From the NCBI RefSeq assembly GCF_018070075.1, contig NZ_JAGPXE010000020.1, forward strand, positions 22,346-86,345: 64,000 nt of DNA, written 5' to 3'. A model generated the notes under the pieces. The model did no database searches and was not told the DNA's origin. It saw only the letters and a list, made by a program, of their open reading frames with translations. This stretch comes from Saccharopolyspora endophytica (GTDB lineage: Bacteria > Actinomycetota > Actinomycetes > Mycobacteriales > Pseudonocardiaceae). A program made the translations under genes and the position numbers. The stretch's first letter is position 1, and each line of letters begins with the position of its first letter. Positions 7,799 to 16,809 of this stretch are shown here, piece by piece.

Positions 7799-9271
7799 AT
7801 GAGCTCTGTCCCGGTCGTTCTGGGTGTCGATCTCGGCACCACCGCCACCAAGGTCGTCGCCGCAGGCACCGATGCGCGGGTGCTGCACACCACCGAGCGC
7901 GGCTACCCGCTGCGCACCGACGAGTCGGGTGAGGCCACCCAGGACGCCGCGGAGGTGCTGCGGGCCGCGATCGAGGCGCTGGCCGACTGCGCGGCGTGGG
8001 CGCGGGAGCAGGGGCACGAGGTCGCCGGGCTGTCGTTCAGCAGCGCGATGCACACCCTGGTCGGGCTGGACTCCCGAGGCGAACCCGCCACGCGCGCGTT
8101 CAACTGGGCCGACACGCGGGCCGCCGATGTCGCCGCGCGACTGCGCGCCGAGCCGGAGACGTCCTCGGCGCTGCACCGGGCGACCGGAACTCCCGTGCAC
8201 ACCCAGTCGGTCATGGTGAAGCTGGCCTGGCTGACCTCGGGCGGAGCCGACATCGGCGAGGTCGAACGCTGGTGCGCGCTCAAGGATTTCGTCGTCACCG
8301 CCTTCACCGGCGAGTTCGTCACCGAGCACTCGCTGAGCTCCGGCAGCGGCCTGCAGGACATGCACTCGCTGACCTGGCACGAACCCGCGCTGGAGGTCGC
8401 GGGCATCCGCGCCGAGCAGCTGCCCGAACTCCGCGAGCCGACCGCCTCGGTCCCGCTCGCGCCGCAGGTCGCCGAGGCCGTCGGGCTCCCGGCCGGGCTG
8501 CCGGTCGTGCTCGGCGGCGGTGACGGGCCGCTGGCCAACCTCGGTGTGGGCGCGGTGGCTCCCGGTGTGGCGGCGCTGTCGCTGGGCACCAGCGGCGCGC
8601 TGCGGGTGACCCGGGACAAGCCCGGCGTGGACGACCGCTGCCGCACCTTCAGCTACGCGATCGCCGACGGCCTGTGGGTGATCGGCGGCGCGGTGAGCAA
8701 CGGCGGCGTCGCCGGCCAGTGGGCCGCGGAGGCGTTCGGCGTGGACGTCGCCGACCTGCTCGACGAGGCCGCCCAGGTCCCGGCCGGGGCCGATGGCCTG
8801 ATGGCCCTGCCATACCTGCTCGGCGAGCGCGCGCCTTGGTGGGAACCGGGCTTGACCGGGGCCTTCCTCGGCTTGCGCCGCTCGCACGGCCGCGCCGAGA
8901 TGACCCGCGCCGTCATCGAGGGCGTCGCCCAGCAGCTCGCCCTGGTCCGCGACGCGGTCACCGAATCCGGCGCCGAGGTCCGCGCGGTGCGCGCCACCGG
9001 CGGGGGTTTCCGCAGCCGCATCTGGGCCGAGACCATCGCCTCCGCCCTGAACATGAACCTCGACCTGGCCGAGGGCAGCGGCGGATCGGGTCTGGGCGCG
9101 GTGCTGCTGGCCTGGCGGGCCCTGGGTGAGATCGACTCGCTGGCCCACGCAGCGGAGCTCGTCGCCGTCGAGTCCCAGGTCGCCCCGGACCCGGCCGCAG
9201 CGGACCTCCTGGCGCGCCGCCGGCCCCTCATCGACCAGCTCCATCACACCCTCCGCGACCTGTCCCTCTGA
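7799..9271 (+). CDS. FGGY carbohydrate kinase, gluconokinase-like
   Basis: A 490-residue FGGY-family kinase. The N-terminal phosphate loop is 'GVDLGTTATKVVA' and the C-terminal ATP motif is 'VRATGGGFRSRIWAETIASAL'. The middle 'LGTSGALRVT' and 'PYLLGERAPWWEPGLTGAFLGL' are typical of gluconokinase (GntK-type) members, which make 6-phosphogluconate for the pentose phosphate pathway. The gene stands alone between a Uma2 gene and the convergent dynamin operon. Another sugar acid or polyol is possible as substrate. Confidence 0.82.
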   Translation: MSSVPVVLGVDLGTTATKVVAAGTDARVLHTTERGYPLRTDESGEATQDAAEVLRAAIEALADCAAWAREQGHEVAGLSFSSAMHTLVGLDSRGEPATRAFNWADTRAADVAARLRAEPETSSALHRATGTPVHTQSVMVKLAWLTSGGADIGEVERWCALKDFVVTAFTGEFVTEHSLSSGSGLQDMHSLTWHEPALEVAGIRAEQLPELREPTASVPLAPQVAEAVGLPAGLPVVLGGGDGPLANLGVGAVAPGVAALSLGTSGALRVTRDKPGVDDRCRTFSYAIADGLWVIGGAVSNGGVAGQWAAEAFGVDVADLLDEAAQVPAGADGLMALPYLLGERAPWWEPGLTGAFLGLRRSHGRAEMTRAVIEGVAQQLALVRDAVTESGAEVRAVRATGGGFRSRIWAETIASALNMNLDLAEGSGGSGLGAVLLAWRALGEIDSLAHAAELVAVESQVAPDPAAADLLARRRPLIDQLHHTLRDLSL

Positions 9272-9294
9272 CTTCGGACCGGTCCTGAGGCGGA

Positions 9295-11391
9295 TCAGCC
9301 TCGGGAGTGGCGGCCCGAGGGGGTCGGATCGACGTAGTGGGAGGACTCCTCGGGGTCCGGCTTCGCGTGGCTGCCGGTCGGCTGGTTGACCGCGGAGCGG
9401 GAGCGGGACTCGCCCTGCTCCGGCTCGGCCCGCCGCCGGCGGCCCGTGCTGGTGCCCACGTCGCGGAGCGCTCGGCGCCCGGTCGGGTGGTCGTTCTGCT
9501 GCAAGAACTGGGTGGCAGGGGTCTTGCCCGGGGTGTCCGTGCTGCGCGCCGAGGTCGACCACTCGCCCTGCCGGGCTTGGGCGGCGGCCTGCTCCTGACG
9601 GGCTCGTTCCGCCTCGGCGGCCTGGCGGGCCTGCTCGGCTTCTGCCGCGCGCCTGGCCTGCTCGGCTTCAGCGGCCTGCCGGGCGCGTTCGGCCTCGGCT
9701 GCCTGCCGGGCCCGCTCGGCCTCCGCGGCCTGGCGGGCCTGTTCCGCTTCAGCGGCTTGCCTGGCCTGCTCGGCTTCGGCCGCACGCCTGGCCTGCTCGG
9801 CCTCGGCGGCTTGCCGGGCACGCTCGGCCTGCTGCGCCTGCGCCTGCGCCTGGGCCTGGGCCTGCGCCTGGGCTTGCGCCTGGGCGGCGCGGGCTTGTTG
9901 CTGGGCCTGGGCGGCCTGCTGCGGATTCCCCTGGTTCTGGATCTGGTGCAGGATCACGCGTTCCGCGCTGCGCAGGACGGTCCGGACGGCGTCGCGGTGA
10001 GCGCGGTCGAGCATCGGGTTGACGGCCTGCTCGCGCCAGCGGGAGAGCGTGGCGGTGGCCTCGTCGGCGACGTCGGCGATCATCGCCGTCTCGTCCAGGC
10101 CCAGCCGCGCGTGCGGTGAGTGCCCGGAGGCGCCGAGCAGCCGCTTGGCCTCGGCCTGCAGCGGGCGGGCGAAGCGGATCTGCCCGGAGTCCAATGCGGA
10201 CAGAGCGCGCAGCTCGTCCCACTCGTGGGCGTTGGTGAGCACCCGCTCGAACTCGCCGAGCAGCTGCTGCACCCCGGGACGCGGGTTGGCGCGCAGCACC
10301 ATGTCCACCGCCAGCAGCGCGGAACGGGCGCGCAGCGCGTCCTGGCGTTCCACGAACTGCGAGTGCAGCGTCTCCTGCAGGGTCGTGAGCCCGCTGGCCT
10401 CCAGCAGCTCCTGCTGCAGCTGCTGGGCCGTGCCGACCCCGCCGCGCAGCAGGTCCAGCGAGCGCGCGATGCCGTAGTGGCCGAAGCGCTCCAGCAGCCG
10501 CTGCCGGATCTCCGACGGCACGGCCTCCAGGCCCGCCTTGATGAACCGCTCCGCGGACAGCAGCAGCGTGTCCCGGTCGGTGTCGGAGAGCCGCGCCAGG
10601 TAGGCGAGGATCTTGAAGTCGTCCTCGGTCATCGTCGACGACGCCTGCCCGAGCAGGCCGACGACCGGGATGAAGTGCTGGGCGAACGCGCTCAGCGTCG
10701 GGTCGGCGCGGTAGCGGTCGGCGATCCGCTCGGCGGCGGCCAGCGCATCGGCGCCGCCGTCGCCGGTCTCGTCGGCGCGGGAGAACGCGACGATGGTGTT
10801 GATCGGCACGGAGCGCGCGGTCTGCAGCTCGTTGACCGACTGCAGGAACTGCAGGTCGGTCTGGCGCGGGTAGCGGGTCAGGTAGAGCACCGCGTCGGAC
10901 TCGGAGAGGATCTGCGCGAGCGCGGAGCGGCCGGTCTCCTGCACGGCCGCCGAGGCCACGCCGGGCGTCTCGATCAGCGTGATGGCCTGCAGGCCCGGTG
11001 TCGGGGATTCGATGACCAGCCGGGAGACCTCGTCCGGGCGCCAGTGCTGCAGGTCCCGGATCGTTGCCGAGTCCAATGTGGACACCGGGACGTTCTGCAC
11101 CGCGCCGTGCGGGGTGTGCACCAGGATCTTCGGTTCCGGCCCGTACTGGTAGAACGTCGTGACCTGGGTGCGCTCCTCGGCGTCGGTGGGCGCCAGGTCG
11201 GTGCCGATCAGCGCGTTGATCAGCGTCGACTTGCCCGACTTCACCCGCCCGCTGACCGCGATCCGCAGGGGTTGGTCGAGCCGTTCCAGGCGGTCGCGCA
11301 GCCACGTCGACGTGCGCGGGTCGTCGCGGTAGAACGTCATCGTCCGCATCAGCAGGCCCTTGGCCCGCTCCAGCAGTGCTTCGGTGCTCAT
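9295..11391 (-). CDS. Dynamin-family GTPase (IniC/DynB-like) with long coiled-coil repeat tail
   Basis: A 698-residue dynamin-like GTPase. G1 is 'SGRVKSGKSTLINAL' (about 47-61), G3 is 'IETPG' and G4 is 'FSRAD'. After the helical domain comes a QA-rich stretch, then eight exact 9-residue units of the type (Q/R)AR(Q/R)AAEAE, a single long charged helix, and a basic Pro/Ser/Thr-rich tail. Its ATG overlaps the stop of the dynamin gene upstream by 4 bases (ATGA), so the two are made together, like IniA/IniC in mycobacteria and DynA/DynB in Streptomyces. Those proteins remodel membranes in drug tolerance and septation. Membrane remodelling is inferred from the family. Confidence 0.85.
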   Translation of the reverse strand: MSTEALLERAKGLLMRTMTFYRDDPRTSTWLRDRLERLDQPLRIAVSGRVKSGKSTLINALIGTDLAPTDAEERTQVTTFYQYGPEPKILVHTPHGAVQNVPVSTLDSATIRDLQHWRPDEVSRLVIESPTPGLQAITLIETPGVASAAVQETGRSALAQILSESDAVLYLTRYPRQTDLQFLQSVNELQTARSVPINTIVAFSRADETGDGGADALAAAERIADRYRADPTLSAFAQHFIPVVGLLGQASSTMTEDDFKILAYLARLSDTDRDTLLLSAERFIKAGLEAVPSEIRQRLLERFGHYGIARSLDLLRGGVGTAQQLQQELLEASGLTTLQETLHSQFVERQDALRARSALLAVDMVLRANPRPGVQQLLGEFERVLTNAHEWDELRALSALDSGQIRFARPLQAEAKRLLGASGHSPHARLGLDETAMIADVADEATATLSRWREQAVNPMLDRAHRDAVRTVLRSAERVILHQIQNQGNPQQAAQAQQQARAAQAQAQAQAQAQAQAQAQQAERARQAAEAEQARRAAEAEQARQAAEAEQARQAAEAERARQAAEAERARQAAEAEQARRAAEAEQARQAAEAERARQEQAAAQARQGEWSTSARSTDTPGKTPATQFLQQNDHPTGRRALRDVGTSTGRRRRAEPEQGESRSRSAVNQPTGSHAKPDPEESSHYVDPTPSGRHSRG
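9607..9822. repeat. Eight tandem 27-bp repeats inside the dynamin gene
   Basis: Eight in-frame 27-bp units encode the 9-residue coiled-coil unit (Q/R)AR(Q/R)AAEAE. Units differ at silent and Q/R codons, so the array is old or under selection for the protein rather than a fresh expansion. An additional alternating Gln-Ala run precedes it in the protein. Confidence 0.9.
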
Positions 11392-13208
11392 GCGGCGGTG
11401 ATCCGGTTCTGCGTGAGCTGGGTGACCCGCCGTCGGAGCACGGTGATCTCCTCCAGCTTCTGCTTGATCTCCCGCGCCCGCTGGTCGCGGTCCACCGCGC
11501 TGCGCTCCGCGGAGCGCTTGATCGCCTGGATGGACTGGCTGATCTCCATCTGGGCGTCCTCGGTGATCCGGGTGAAGTGCTTGTGCAGCGCCTTGTGGAT
11601 CGCGCGGATGGTGTCCTTCGAGTCCTTGTTGACCTGGAAGATCACCTGCTCGATGTGCCGCTGCACGTTGCTCTTGGCCTCGGTCTGGCGGCGGCGCAGC
11701 CGCATGTCCTTCTCTTCCTTGAGGCTCTTGGAACCCAGCAGCACACCGGCCGAGATCGACACGACGTTCATCAGCGGCAGCCCGGCCATCGTGGTGATCA
11801 GGCCGAACATCAGCACGCCGCCGTAGGAACCGCGCAGGCCGGTGAGGACCTTGTCGGAGTTCTTGTAGTCGGCGCCGGTCGGCAGCTTCGGGCCGGGGAC
11901 CTCGTCGAGGGGGTCCGGTGCCAGCACCGGGTTCAGCTCGGGCGGGCGGCTGAGCTGCTGCGGCGGCATCTGCTCGGCGACCATCTCGGCGAGCCGCTGC
12001 TGGCGCTGCTCCAGCCAGCCGAAGGTCTCGTTGATCGCATCGGTGAGCCGGGCCTGCATCCACCGGATGAAGTCGTCCCAGATCATCAGCGGGTCGGCGA
12101 CCTCGAAGATCTCGTTGACCTCGTGCAGCACCGCCCAGGTGCGTTCCCGGAAGTCGTACTCGATGTCGGTGAACAGCTCGGAGATGCCGTCGTTGAGCGT
12201 CTTCTGCCAGTGCTGCGAGATGCGGCGCAGGTCCTCGGCCCGGCGCTGCGCGGTCTCCAGCTCGACCAGAGTTTCGGCGGCGGTGCGCGGGTTCTGCGCG
12301 GCGAGCTCGGCGCGCAGCGAGTCGTTGATCTGGGTCAGCGCCTCGGAGACGTTGTGCGCCACCAGCCTTCGTGTGAACTGCTCGTGCTGGCCGGCGAGCT
12401 CGGTCTGCAGGAACTCCAGCAGCTGCGGGAATCCCGACTCGGCGTTGAGGTTGGTGTTGCGCGACTGCATGGCGCGCATCCGGATGTCGGCCGAGACCGG
12501 GAACAGCTTCGCCGAGACGCCCGCGTTGCTCAGGTGCTTGCGGTTGACCTCCAGGACCTTCCGCCAGTGCGGGGTCCGGTCGATCTTGGGCATCACCAGC
12601 GCGATGTTCGGGCACAGCGCGGTGGCCTGCTTGAGGAACGCGAGTTCGTTGGTGGTCAGTTCCTGGGTCGAATCGGACACCATCAGCAGCGCGTCGGCTT
12701 CGGCGACCACGGAGAGTGTCGTGCTGGTGAGGAAAGATGAGACGCTTCCCACACCGGGGGTGTCCATGAGAGCCAGACCGTTCTGCAGCACCGCTCGGGG
12801 GATGCCGATCTCACCCCGGGTCACCGGACGGCCGTTGGCGACGGCGCGCTCCATGTGCTCGCGGACCTGGTCGATCGGCACCGGAGTGCGGTCCAGCGCG
12901 ATCGGCCCGCGCGCGGGTTCCTGCTCGATCAGCAGCGCGGTGGGCTCGTCGGCGTAGCGCACGAGGGTCGGCACGGTCGTGGTGACGTCGTCGCCGGACG
13001 GGCACACGGGAGCGTTCACGATGGCGTTGACCAGGGCGGACTTTCCCTGCTTCGACTCCCCGACGACCAGCACGAGCTGGGTCGGGTCGAGGACTCTGGT
13101 CCTGATCTGGCGCAGGCGGCCATGCAGATCGGCGCGCTGCTGCTCGGCGCACTCGGCAGTAGCGCGATCGATCAGTTCCACCAACGCCGTCTCGATCACG
13201 GCGGCCAT
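11388..13208 (-). CDS. Dynamin-family GTPase with transmembrane hairpin (IniA/DynA-like)
   Basis: A 606-residue dynamin-like GTPase. The P-loop is 'VVGESKQGKSALVNAI' (about 48-63), the G3 motif is 'LMDTPGVGSV' and G4 is 'MPKID'. A hydrophobic paddle or hairpin lies near residues 455-490 ('GGVLMFGLITTMAGLPLMNVVSISAGVLLG'), flanked by charged helices. It is the first gene of a two-gene operon with the dynamin downstream. Family members (IniA, DynA) bind and fuse or bend membranes. The neighbouring IniB-like and IniR-like genes support an iniBAC-type role in envelope stress. The ATG at 13208 gives the P-loop its usual position. Confidence 0.87.
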   Translation of the reverse strand: MAAVIETALVELIDRATAECAEQQRADLHGRLRQIRTRVLDPTQLVLVVGESKQGKSALVNAIVNAPVCPSGDDVTTTVPTLVRYADEPTALLIEQEPARGPIALDRTPVPIDQVREHMERAVANGRPVTRGEIGIPRAVLQNGLALMDTPGVGSVSSFLTSTTLSVVAEADALLMVSDSTQELTTNELAFLKQATALCPNIALVMPKIDRTPHWRKVLEVNRKHLSNAGVSAKLFPVSADIRMRAMQSRNTNLNAESGFPQLLEFLQTELAGQHEQFTRRLVAHNVSEALTQINDSLRAELAAQNPRTAAETLVELETAQRRAEDLRRISQHWQKTLNDGISELFTDIEYDFRERTWAVLHEVNEIFEVADPLMIWDDFIRWMQARLTDAINETFGWLEQRQQRLAEMVAEQMPPQQLSRPPELNPVLAPDPLDEVPGPKLPTGADYKNSDKVLTGLRGSYGGVLMFGLITTMAGLPLMNVVSISAGVLLGSKSLKEEKDMRLRRRQTEAKSNVQRHIEQVIFQVNKDSKDTIRAIHKALHKHFTRITEDAQMEISQSIQAIKRSAERSAVDRDQRAREIKQKLEEITVLRRRVTQLTQNRITAA

Positions 13209-13315
13209 TGTGTCGTGCCGCGGCGGTTAGAGAAACCCAATCGGTTGAACTCACATCGCTGGCGCGCACTCGCTGTGTTGATGAGGCGCGTGAAATTTTC
13301 CGGAATGTGAAAAAT

Positions 13316-13345
13316 GCCGGGATCCGCTCAGGGGCGGATCCCGGC
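13316..13345 (-). terminator. Terminator behind the IniB-like gene
   Basis: A perfect 12-bp inverted repeat, GCCGGGATCCGC (13316-13327) and GCGGATCCCGGC (13334-13345), lies 29 bases after the IniB-like stop and before the dynamin operon. It may end or weaken transcription between them. Confidence 0.75.
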
Positions 13346-13373
13346 ACCTTCAAAGCTCAGTCGCGGAGAGCGA

Positions 13374-15032
13374 TCAGAGCAGGCCGTCCAGCGGCAGCGC
13401 GTCCGTGGCGGTGCTGGTCAGGTCCTCCAGCGGCTCGCCGACGATCGGGCCCGCGACCGGCAGGTCGCTCGGGGCCGGCAGGTGCGAGGCCACGTCGCCG
13501 ACCGGGGCCAGCGGAGCGGCGTCCAGCGGCAGCGCCGAGGTGACGTCCTCGACCGGCAGCGCGTCGGTGGGCAGCGCGGAGGACAGGTCGTCGACCGGCA
13601 GCGCGGTGACGTCGCCACCGGCAACGGTGTCGGTCACGGAGCTGGCGAGGTCGCCGGCGACCGGGACGTTGGCAACGGCGTCGGTGACCGTGCCGGTGAC
13701 GTCGCCGAGGGCCTCGGTGCCGACCGGGACGTTGTTGACCAGGTCGCCGCCAGCGGCACCCGCGGTCACGTCGCCCACGACCGGGACGTTGCTCAGCGCG
13801 CCGGTGGCGGTGTCGGCGACCTCGCCGACGACCGGGACGTTGGAGACGGCGCCGGTGACGTCACCCGAGGTCACGTCGCCCAGGGCGTCGCCCACGACCG
13901 GCACGTTCGCGCCGGCGTCGGTCAGCGTGCCGGCCACACCGGTCACGTCGCCCGAGGTCACGCTGGCGGCCACGTCGCCCACGACCGGCACGGAGCCGAT
14001 GGTGCTGGTGGCGGTGGAGGCGATGTCGCCCACGACCGGGAGGCCGGCCACGACGCCCAGCGCGTCTCCGCCGGAGACGGTGGAGGTGAGGTCACCGGCG
14101 ATGCCGGTCACGTCGCCACCGGCAACGGTGCCGGCGATGTCGCCGACGACCGGGGCCTCGGAGACCTTGGCGGTCAGGTCACCGGCGATGCCGGTCACGT
14201 CGCCCGAGGTCACGTCGCCGACGACGTCGCCCACGACCGGGGCGTCGCCCACGACCTGGGTGACGTTGGCGGCCACGTCGCCCACGACCGGGGCGTTGGT
14301 GACCACGTCGGTGACGTTGCCCGAGGCCACGTCGCCGACCACGTTGGTGACGTCGCCGTGCACCAGCGAACCGGCGGCCGACGCGACGTTCAGCGAGCTG
14401 TCGAACACGTGGGTGGCGGTGCTGGTGACCGAACCGACGGTGGAGGACAGGTCGAGGTTGTCACCGATGTTGACGGTGTTGCCCGACAGGATCTGGTTGC
14501 CCGAGAACACGTCGTGCACGTTGACGACGTTGTGCGAGTCGACGTCGTTGTGCTCGATGTCGACGTTGGTGTCGCCGCTCGGGGCAGGAGCCGGGGTGGG
14601 CAGCTGAGCGTCGACGTCGCCGCCGGGGCCGAAGTCGTCAGAGGGGGTGTTCTGCAGCATGCTGAGTTCTTCCTGCTCGTGTGGATGTGCGGGATGCAGT
14701 TCGCTGATCGCGACATGCTGGTTGCTCGCGGCGTACTTCTCGACGCTGCTCGAAAGCGAGCGGTCGTACGCGTTGACCACCTCGACCGGCGCGTAGTCGA
14801 GGACCAGCGACGTGGCTTGCAGCACGTCTGTCGCGCTCATTTCCCCGAGTCCGACCTGATCCAGCGTGGCTTGCGGATCAGCGTCGAAGGCCGACCGTGC
14901 GGCCGGATCGCTGACGAGGCGCGTGAGGAACTCGTGCAGCGTCGGTTCCGCGGACAGGCCGGAGTTGGAGTTCGTCCCGGGGTCGGAGATGGGGGACTCG
15001 GCCTGACCAGAGGGGTGCTGAGGGTTCGCCAT
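13374..15032 (-). CDS. IniB-like protein: N-terminal IniB domain plus long valine/glycine/aspartate repeats
   Basis: A 552-residue protein. Residues about 28-110 ('LHEFLTRLVSDPAARSAF...DPQATLDQVGLGEMSATDV') match the N-terminal domain of mycobacterial IniB-type proteins. From about residue 190 it is made of degenerate repeats of the type 'NAPVVGDVAANVTQVVGD' and 'GDVTGIAGDLT', with no charge clusters and no signal peptide. The repeats are encoded by a matching DNA repeat array. IniB is the first gene of the isoniazid-inducible iniBAC operon; its function is unknown. Here it precedes the two dynamin genes in the same direction, which supports the assignment. Confidence 0.75.
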   Translation of the reverse strand: MANPQHPSGQAESPISDPGTNSNSGLSAEPTLHEFLTRLVSDPAARSAFDADPQATLDQVGLGEMSATDVLQATSLVLDYAPVEVVNAYDRSLSSSVEKYAASNQHVAISELHPAHPHEQEELSMLQNTPSDDFGPGGDVDAQLPTPAPAPSGDTNVDIEHNDVDSHNVVNVHDVFSGNQILSGNTVNIGDNLDLSSTVGSVTSTATHVFDSSLNVASAAGSLVHGDVTNVVGDVASGNVTDVVTNAPVVGDVAANVTQVVGDAPVVGDVVGDVTSGDVTGIAGDLTAKVSEAPVVGDIAGTVAGGDVTGIAGDLTSTVSGGDALGVVAGLPVVGDIASTATSTIGSVPVVGDVAASVTSGDVTGVAGTLTDAGANVPVVGDALGDVTSGDVTGAVSNVPVVGEVADTATGALSNVPVVGDVTAGAAGGDLVNNVPVGTEALGDVTGTVTDAVANVPVAGDLASSVTDTVAGGDVTALPVDDLSSALPTDALPVEDVTSALPLDAAPLAPVGDVASHLPAPSDLPVAGPIVGEPLEDLTSTATDALPLDGLL

Positions 15033-15332
15033 CGTCGGACCTCCCGATGCTCAGCGGTACTCGGCTAGGTGGACCGAGTGAGGTCGTGCCGTTCCCTCAC
15101 TCCTGTGTTGATCACAGTAGGGATGGGGCACCCCCCAGCCATCGGGTACGACTCCTAGTTATCGAGATCTCTATTAGGGGATCGGTTAGGTAGGCCGTTG
15201 GGGGGTAGCTAGGGGAGTCCGGAACCGCTCCGTAATCGAATGCCGCTAAATTGTGGGCACCCCGGCCGCGCGCAAGACCCTCGATCGGGGAACCTGGCAG
15301 GCACACGCGAGTCGGTGACACGAAGGGATTGC
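15033..15332. promoter_or_regulatory. Divergent promoter region of the ini-like module
   Basis: Three hundred bases separate the IniB-like gene from the Hsp70-like gene. Visible dyads are GTGAGG/CCTCAC (15078-15083 and 15095-15100), CTGTG/CACAG (15103-15117) and the 8-bp palindrome GAGATCTC (15164-15171) inside an AT-richer stretch with CCTA and TTAGG at its flanks. These are candidate sites for the IniR-like regulator encoded at 16810. No site could be matched to a known consensus. Confidence 0.4.
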
Positions 15333-16688
15333 ATGCCTTACGTCCTGGGCGTTCACCTGGGCGCGACGGTGACGACCGCCGCCACGGCCAGGCGCGACGG
15401 TGGCCGCTGGACGGCGACCGTTCCCGTGCCCTTGGCGACCAACGGCCCGGTGGTGCCGACGGTGCTGTGCAAGGTCCAGGACGGATCTTTCGTGGCCGGG
15501 GAGGCCGCCGCCCGCCAGGAGATCAGCCACCACGAGTGGGTCGCTCGCGGCTTCACCAGCAGGCTCGGCGACGACCTGCCGCTGGTGGTCGGCAGCGAGT
15601 TCGTCCCGGCGCAGCGCCTGGTCGCCGCGATGATCGAGTGGGTCTCCGACGCGGTCACCCAGCGGCAGGGGCACCCACCCGAGCACATCGCCGTGGCCCA
15701 CAGCTCCAGCTGGGGCCCGCACCGGGTGCACCTGGTCCAGCAGGCGCTGGCCCAGCTCGGGATCAGCGAGGTCACCCTGATCCCCGAGCCGACCGCCGTC
15801 GCCCTCGACTACGCGAGCAAGCAGCGGGTGGAGGAACAGCATCCGCTTGTGGTCGCCAACGTCGGCGGCAGCGGCTTCGACGCCACCGTGCTGCGCCGCC
15901 GCCACCCCACCTTCGACGTCGTCGGCTCGCCGCTGAGCACCGACCACCCCTCCGGCCAGGACCTCGACGACGCGCTGTTCGGGCTGATCGGCGAGCAGTT
16001 CCCGGCGCAGATCGGCGAGCTCGACCCCTCCGACGTCAACCACCGGGCGGCGCTGGCCAAGCTGCGCGGCGAGTGCGTGCGGGCCAAGGAGGCGCTGTCG
16101 CACCAGGCCGGTGTGTCGATGTGGGTCGACCTGCCCGGCGTGCGCACCGAGTTCGGCATCTCCCGCGCCCGCTACGAGCAGTTGGCGCGCCCGCACCTGG
16201 AGCGGGTGCCCGACCTGATCTCGCAGGCCGTGCAGTCGGCGTCGCTGCGCCCCGACGACGTCGAGACCGTGGTGTTGGCGGGCGGGACCGCGCGCACCCC
16301 GATGCTCAAGCAGCTGGTCTCCGAGCGGTTGCAGACGCCGCCGTTGGTCGACGTGGCACCCGAGCTCACCGCGGCCAGCGGAGCCGCGCTGGCGGCGCAG
16401 AAGGTGCTGTCCACCGACACCGACCGGGGTTCGGTCGCCGAGACCAGCGTGCTGATGCGCGTCGAGGGCTTCGACACCGACGACGACGTCGACGACGAGC
16501 CCGAACCCGTCGAGCGCCCGCCGATCGACGTCGAGCCGATGCCGATCGAGCCCCCCGACGAAGCGCGGGCGAAGCGCATGAAGATCATCAAGCTCGTGGT
16601 CGCGGCACTGCTGATCGCCGTGGGCATCGTGATCACCTTCATGACCAAGGACCACTCGATCACGGGTGTGATGGACCTCCTCAAGTAG
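15333..16688 (+). CDS. Membrane-anchored Hsp70-like protein with replaced ATPase residues
   Basis: A 451-residue protein with the Hsp70/actin-like ATPase fold. 'GVHLGATVTT' (phosphate-1), 'IPEPTAVALDYA' and 'VLAGGTARTPML' (adenosine loop) align with DnaK. There is no substrate-binding domain; instead an acidic linker (about 388-415) leads to one transmembrane span (about 418-438) and a short outside tail. Three residues needed for ATP hydrolysis in DnaK differ: Asp8 is His8, Lys70 is Ala60 and Asp194 is Asn176. It may therefore bind but not cleave nucleotide. It faces the IniB-like gene and precedes the IniR-like regulator. The ATG at 15333 restores the usual N-terminus. Confidence 0.8.
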   Translation: MPYVLGVHLGATVTTAATARRDGGRWTATVPVPLATNGPVVPTVLCKVQDGSFVAGEAAARQEISHHEWVARGFTSRLGDDLPLVVGSEFVPAQRLVAAMIEWVSDAVTQRQGHPPEHIAVAHSSSWGPHRVHLVQQALAQLGISEVTLIPEPTAVALDYASKQRVEEQHPLVVANVGGSGFDATVLRRRHPTFDVVGSPLSTDHPSGQDLDDALFGLIGEQFPAQIGELDPSDVNHRAALAKLRGECVRAKEALSHQAGVSMWVDLPGVRTEFGISRARYEQLARPHLERVPDLISQAVQSASLRPDDVETVVLAGGTARTPMLKQLVSERLQTPPLVDVAPELTAASGAALAAQKVLSTDTDRGSVAETSVLMRVEGFDTDDDVDDEPEPVERPPIDVEPMPIEPPDEARAKRMKIIKLVVAALLIAVGIVITFMTKDHSITGVMDLLK

Positions 16689-16809
16689 CTCCGCGATCGC
16701 GATTTCGTTAACGGAACGGCATACCGCGCAACTGGATCCGCCCCCACCACCGTCAGCCAACTGATCAGGACCGCTCGACCCAGGTGACCGGACGACAAGG
16801 AAGGCAGGC

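Noticed and set aside
9295..12615. One continuous 1106-codon minus-strand frame suggesting a fused dynamin
   Set aside because: Its first part is out of frame with the upstream dynamin, which has its own complete P-loop protein ending at 11388; the real start is the ATG at 11391 with a 4-base overlap.
13374..14600. CRISPR or non-coding tandem array
   Set aside because: The repeats stay in frame and encode a regular V-V-G-D protein pattern with an IniB-type head.
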